From JALENY01 sp036310185 (GTDB lineage Bacteria; Bacillota; Clostridia; Lachnospirales; Lachnospiraceae): a stretch of 28,397 bases of DNA. A program made the position numbers and the translations under genes. The stretch spans positions 1-28,397 of the forward strand of contig JAXJSH010000094.1 of the NCBI GenBank assembly GCA_036310185.1, in the 5' to 3' direction. Positions 25,379-28,397 of the stretch are shown in pieces (the stretch's first letter is position 1; the number at the start of each line of letters is the position of its first letter). Under the pieces are notes generated by a model. That model was given only the letters and a program-made list of their open reading frames with translations. It searched no databases and was not told the origin of the DNA.

Positions 25379-25994
25379 AAGGATTGTACCTCTTTTCATG
25401 TTCAATGCTTGTGGCATATTCATGCCCCGGATATACATCCGTCTCGTCCGGAAGCATGGCAAACAGTTTCTTAATACTTCTGCTGAGCTGTCCCATGCTG
25501 CCGGTTGGCAGATCCGTTCTTCCAACTGATTCTGCAAAAAGTGTATCACCGGAAAACAGCGCCTTTTCTTCCGGCAGATAATAACAACAGCTGCCCTTCG
25601 TATGACCAGGTGTTGCAATTACTTCAATATTCATTCCGGCAATGGAGAGCTTTTCCCCGTCTTTTACCAGATGATCCGCGCGAACCGTACACGGTCTTCC
25701 GATCTGCGTGGAACAGTTCATGGACGCATCGTGAAGAAGATCCTGTTCCTCTTCCAATGCATAGACTTCCAAATCCGAATACAGCTCCTTCAGTTCCGAA
25801 ACCCCAAGAATATGGTCAAAATGTCCATGGGTCAAAAGAACCGCCACCGGATGTGCACCTGTTTCTTTCATCTTATTTCGAATCCGCTGTGCCTGATCAC
25901 CCGGATCCACAACAAGAACTTCTTTCGTATTTTCATTTATAAGCAGATAGCAGTTTGTCCCCACCGGACCTACAATTATTTTTTCCAGTTTCAT
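25371..25994 (-). CDS. Metallo-beta-lactamase-fold hydrolase (glyoxalase II-like)
   Basis: 207 residues. The metal site is complete: THGHFDH with H56, H58, D60 and H61, then H131 (PGHTKG), D150 (SGDT) and H191 (PGHE). This matches the short glyoxalase II-like YcbL/YqgX group, which lacks the C-terminal domain of true glyoxalase II. The substrate is unknown, with thioester hydrolysis likely. AGGAGG overlaps the relA stop, and the ATG follows that stop by 9 nt, so it is in the relA unit. The same gene order (relA, MBL, hemZ, hisS, aspS) recurs in Clostridia. Confidence 0.93.
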   Translation of the reverse strand: MKLEKIIVGPVGTNCYLLINENTKEVLVVDPGDQAQRIRNKMKETGAHPVAVLLTHGHFDHILGVSELKELYSDLEVYALEEEQDLLHDASMNCSTQIGRPCTVRADHLVKDGEKLSIAGMNIEVIATPGHTKGSCCYYLPEEKALFSGDTLFAESVGRTDLPTGSMGQLSRSIKKLFAMLPDETDVYPGHEYATSIEHEKRYNPFA

Positions 25995-26003
25995 GTCGGC
26001 CTC

Positions 26004-28307
26004 CTATCCTCTTGTTCGCTCAATATCAATCACACCGTCGATCTGGCGGATTTTTTCAATCAGATGACTCAGTTCTTCCATACTCTTCACGTCAAAAGAG
26101 ACGAACACCGTAGCCTTAGTACCCGGTTTGTTGATTCTGGAATTTACGGAGCTCATATCAATTTTTTTCTCTTTAAAAAACTGAGAAATGTCTGCCATAA
26201 GACCGGTACGATTATGGGCATATACATTGATTGCCACAGAGTAGGACTGAACCGTATCGGAGCCGGAATCCTGATGCTGCCATTCCGCAGGAGTCAGACG
26301 GCTGCGGTCCACCTCATCCATGTTGATGATGTTTACACAGTCAGTACGATGGATTGAAATACCACGTCCTCTCGTAATAAAACCAACAATTTCATCCCCC
26401 GGAATCGGACTGCAGCAGCGCGAAAAACGCACAGATACATCGTCTGTACCGTTTACCACAATTCCACTCTTCGATGATGCCGATTTTTTATTCTTCGTCT
26501 CTTTTGCGGCCTGGAGTACTTCCTCATCGGTGAGCACTTTTGTTTCTTCCTTTTTATATACCTCAATCAGCTTATTCAGAACCTGGCCCTCTTTCATACC
26601 TCCATGACCGATGGCAGCAAGCACCGCCTCCCAATCCCGGAATCCATATTTTTTCAGCACGCATTCCTGATATTTCGGTTTGGTCAGCAGACCCAGATTA
26701 TAGCCTTTTGTCTTCGCATACTGAGCCAATGCATCTTTTCCTCTTAAGATATTATCTTCCTTCAGTTCCTGACGGAACCACTGGTTGATTTTATTTTTTG
26801 CCTGTGTACTCTTTACGATCTTCAGCCAGTCCCGGCTCGGACCTCTGGAATTCTGGGATGTGAGAATTTCCACACGGTCTCCAGTCTTGATAATATACTC
26901 GATTGGAACCAGTTTTCCGTTGACTCTGGCACCCACCATCTTGTTTCCGACCGCACTGTGTATGCTGTAGGCAAAATCAATGGTGTTCGATCCATTTGGC
27001 AGTACTTTCACTTCCCCAATGGGACTGAAACAATATACACTTTCGGAAAACAGGTCAAGATCACTCTTCAAAAGGCTCATAAACTCACGGTTGTCCGACA
27101 TATCCTGCTGCCATTCCAGAATCTGACGCAGCCAGCTCAGTTTTTCTTCCTCCCGGCGGGTGGTATTCACCTTTCCATTTGCGGACTCTTTGTATTTCCA
27201 ATGTGCAGCGATACCGTATTCTGCCGTCTTATGCATCTCAAAGGTACGGATCTGAATCTCAAAAGGACGGCCGTTCGGGCCGATCAGTGTGGTATGCAGA
27301 GACTGATACATATTCGGTTTCGGCATGGCAATATAATCTTTGAACCTTCCCGGAATCGGTTTGTACATCTCATGAATCACACCGAGGGATGCATAACAGT
27401 CTTTTACCGTATCTACAATAATACGAACGGCAAACAGGTCATATATCTGTTCAAGAGTCTTATCCTGATTGACCATTTTCTTATAGATACTGAAGAAATG
27501 TTTTACACGGCCGTCAATCTGGGCTTTAATCCCTGCCGCCTCAATGTGACTGCTTACATCTTTTACGATCTCATTTACGAATTCCTGACGTTTATCCTTC
27601 GTCAATGCAATTTTTTCCACCAGATCATAATAAACATCCGGTTTCAGATATTTTAGGGACAAATCATCCAGTTCTATTTTGATTTTTGAAATACCAAGGC
27701 GCTGTGCGATCGGTGCATAGATTTCCATGGTCTCTTTGGCTTTTTCCTGCTGTTTTTCCGGCCTCATATGCTGAAGCGTACGCATGTTATGCAGGCGGTC
27801 TGCCAGTTTGATCAGAATAACCCGGATATCTTTTGCCATGGCAAGAAACATTTTTCTTAAATTCTCTGCCTGCACTTCCACTTTATCTTTGGAATAGTTC
27901 AGCTGCCCCAGCTTGGTAACGCCGTCCACCAGCAGTGCCACTTCTTTTCCGAACTCTTTTTCCAGTTCTTCTATGGTCATGACCGTATCTTCCACCACAT
28001 CATGAAGAATCCCGGCAATGATCGTCTCCTTATCCAGCTCCAGATCCGCAAGGATAATTGCAACACACAAAGGATGTATAATATATGGTTCTCCCGACTT
28101 TCGGAATTGATCTTTATGGGCCTCATAAGCCAGCTTATATGCTTTTTCAATCAGTTCAATATCGTCAGAAGGATGATATTTCCGAATTGAAGCAACCAGT
28201 TCCTGATACAATTCTTCCGGTGTAGCAAATTCCTTCATTGTACGCAGATTTGCATCTAATTTCTGAACCTTTTTTTCTCCGTCCGGTATTTTTGCCGGTT
28301 CAACCAT
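26004..28307 (-). CDS. relA: Bifunctional (p)ppGpp synthetase/hydrolase (Rel)
   Basis: 767 residues in the standard long-Rel order. The HD hydrolase domain (about 50-165) has H78, HD 102-103 and ED 106-107. The synthetase domain (about 265-375) has RFKD (321-324), MYQSLHTT (333-340) and EIQIRT (350-355). Then come TGS (about 423-485), a zinc-finger-like region with C631, C632 and C657, and ACT (about 690-767). RFKD, not the EFDD of E. coli RelA, together with an intact HD set, points to both synthesis and hydrolysis. The extra ~25 N-terminal residues are longer than in B. subtilis Rel. GGGAGGAG lies about 10 nt before the ATG. Its promoter was not resolved; the repeat copy ends the window about 50 nt upstream. 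Confidence 0.97.
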   Translation of the reverse strand: MVEPAKIPDGEKKVQKLDANLRTMKEFATPEELYQELVASIRKYHPSDDIELIEKAYKLAYEAHKDQFRKSGEPYIIHPLCVAIILADLELDKETIIAGILHDVVEDTVMTIEELEKEFGKEVALLVDGVTKLGQLNYSKDKVEVQAENLRKMFLAMAKDIRVILIKLADRLHNMRTLQHMRPEKQQEKAKETMEIYAPIAQRLGISKIKIELDDLSLKYLKPDVYYDLVEKIALTKDKRQEFVNEIVKDVSSHIEAAGIKAQIDGRVKHFFSIYKKMVNQDKTLEQIYDLFAVRIIVDTVKDCYASLGVIHEMYKPIPGRFKDYIAMPKPNMYQSLHTTLIGPNGRPFEIQIRTFEMHKTAEYGIAAHWKYKESANGKVNTTRREEEKLSWLRQILEWQQDMSDNREFMSLLKSDLDLFSESVYCFSPIGEVKVLPNGSNTIDFAYSIHSAVGNKMVGARVNGKLVPIEYIIKTGDRVEILTSQNSRGPSRDWLKIVKSTQAKNKINQWFRQELKEDNILRGKDALAQYAKTKGYNLGLLTKPKYQECVLKKYGFRDWEAVLAAIGHGGMKEGQVLNKLIEVYKKEETKVLTDEEVLQAAKETKNKKSASSKSGIVVNGTDDVSVRFSRCCSPIPGDEIVGFITRGRGISIHRTDCVNIINMDEVDRSRLTPAEWQHQDSGSDTVQSYSVAINVYAHNRTGLMADISQFFKEKKIDMSSVNSRINKPGTKATVFVSFDVKSMEELSHLIEKIRQIDGVIDIERTRG

Positions 28308-28360
28308 AATATCACGTCTCCTCCCTGATATTGCCTCATTTTTCGCACCATTTATCGGAT

Positions 28361-28397
28361 GATACCAGGGTCAAAAGGTCACATGTTTCATGCCTGC
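28361..28397 (+). repeat. Truncated second copy of the dispersed repeat
   Basis: Matches 65-101 at 35 of 37 bases in the same orientation and is cut by the window end. It lies upstream of relA. The interval 28308-28360 shows only the relA ribosome-binding site. Confidence 0.75.

Noticed and set aside
25602..26357. 251-codon open frame on the plus strand
   Set aside because: Antisense to the MBL and relA genes, with His/Phe/Cys-rich noise composition.
65..28397. Direct repeats as ends of a 28-kb mobile element
   Set aside because: The genes between are housekeeping, with no integrase or transfer genes; a dispersed small repeat explains both copies better.

Overview
The window looks like chromosome of a mid-GC Gram-positive anaerobe of the class Clostridia, most likely Lachnospiraceae. 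The evidence is strong GGAGG-type ribosome-binding sites, sigma-A-like promoters, a relA-MBL-hemZ-hisS-aspS cluster, an anaerobic radical-SAM HemZ, and an Rpn-type nuclease of the kind common in that family. This is an inference from gene content; no 16S rRNA or other marker RNA gene is present. Fifteen of the sixteen protein genes lie on the minus strand, and I saw no tRNA, rRNA, CRISPR array, insertion sequence or phage gene.

Layout by rising coordinate. (1) 1-318 holds a ~196-bp structured element with imperfect terminal inverted repeats; the first 37 bases of a second, same-orientation copy end the window at 28361-28397. (2) 319-4871, minus: promoter, Amidohydro_2-type metal hydrolase, then the two subunits of a heterodimeric ABC exporter, closed by a strong terminator. 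(3) 4959-11176, minus: gltB-gltD, encoding NADPH glutamate synthase, with a terminator and a cre-like palindrome upstream. (4) 11389-16130, minus: Rpn nuclease and a membrane-anchored Ser/Thr kinase overlapping as TAATG, then a membrane-anchored Amidase_3 cell-wall hydrolase and a HAD phosphatase fused to a CPBP intramembrane protease. (5) 16399-18341, minus: argS. (6) 18518-19888, plus: M20-family amidohydrolase, divergent from argS and convergent with aspS across a shared bidirectional terminator. (7) 19912-28307, minus: relA/spoT, MBL hydrolase, hemZ, HD-GYP protein and hisS packed closely, then aspS with its own promoter.

Most of the window is housekeeping: nitrogen assimilation (gltBD), three aminoacyl-tRNA synthetases, stringent response and heme biosynthesis. 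The accessory points of interest are the terminal dispersed repeat, the Rpn-kinase translational overlap, the HAD-CPBP fusion beside an anchored amidase, an HD-GYP gene inside the relA-hisS cluster, and two perfect 14-bp palindromes upstream of gltB and of the M20 gene. Several genes have an upstream in-frame start that I moved downstream to a codon with a proper ribosome-binding site (amidohydrolase, Amidase_3, argS, M20, hisS, hemZ).
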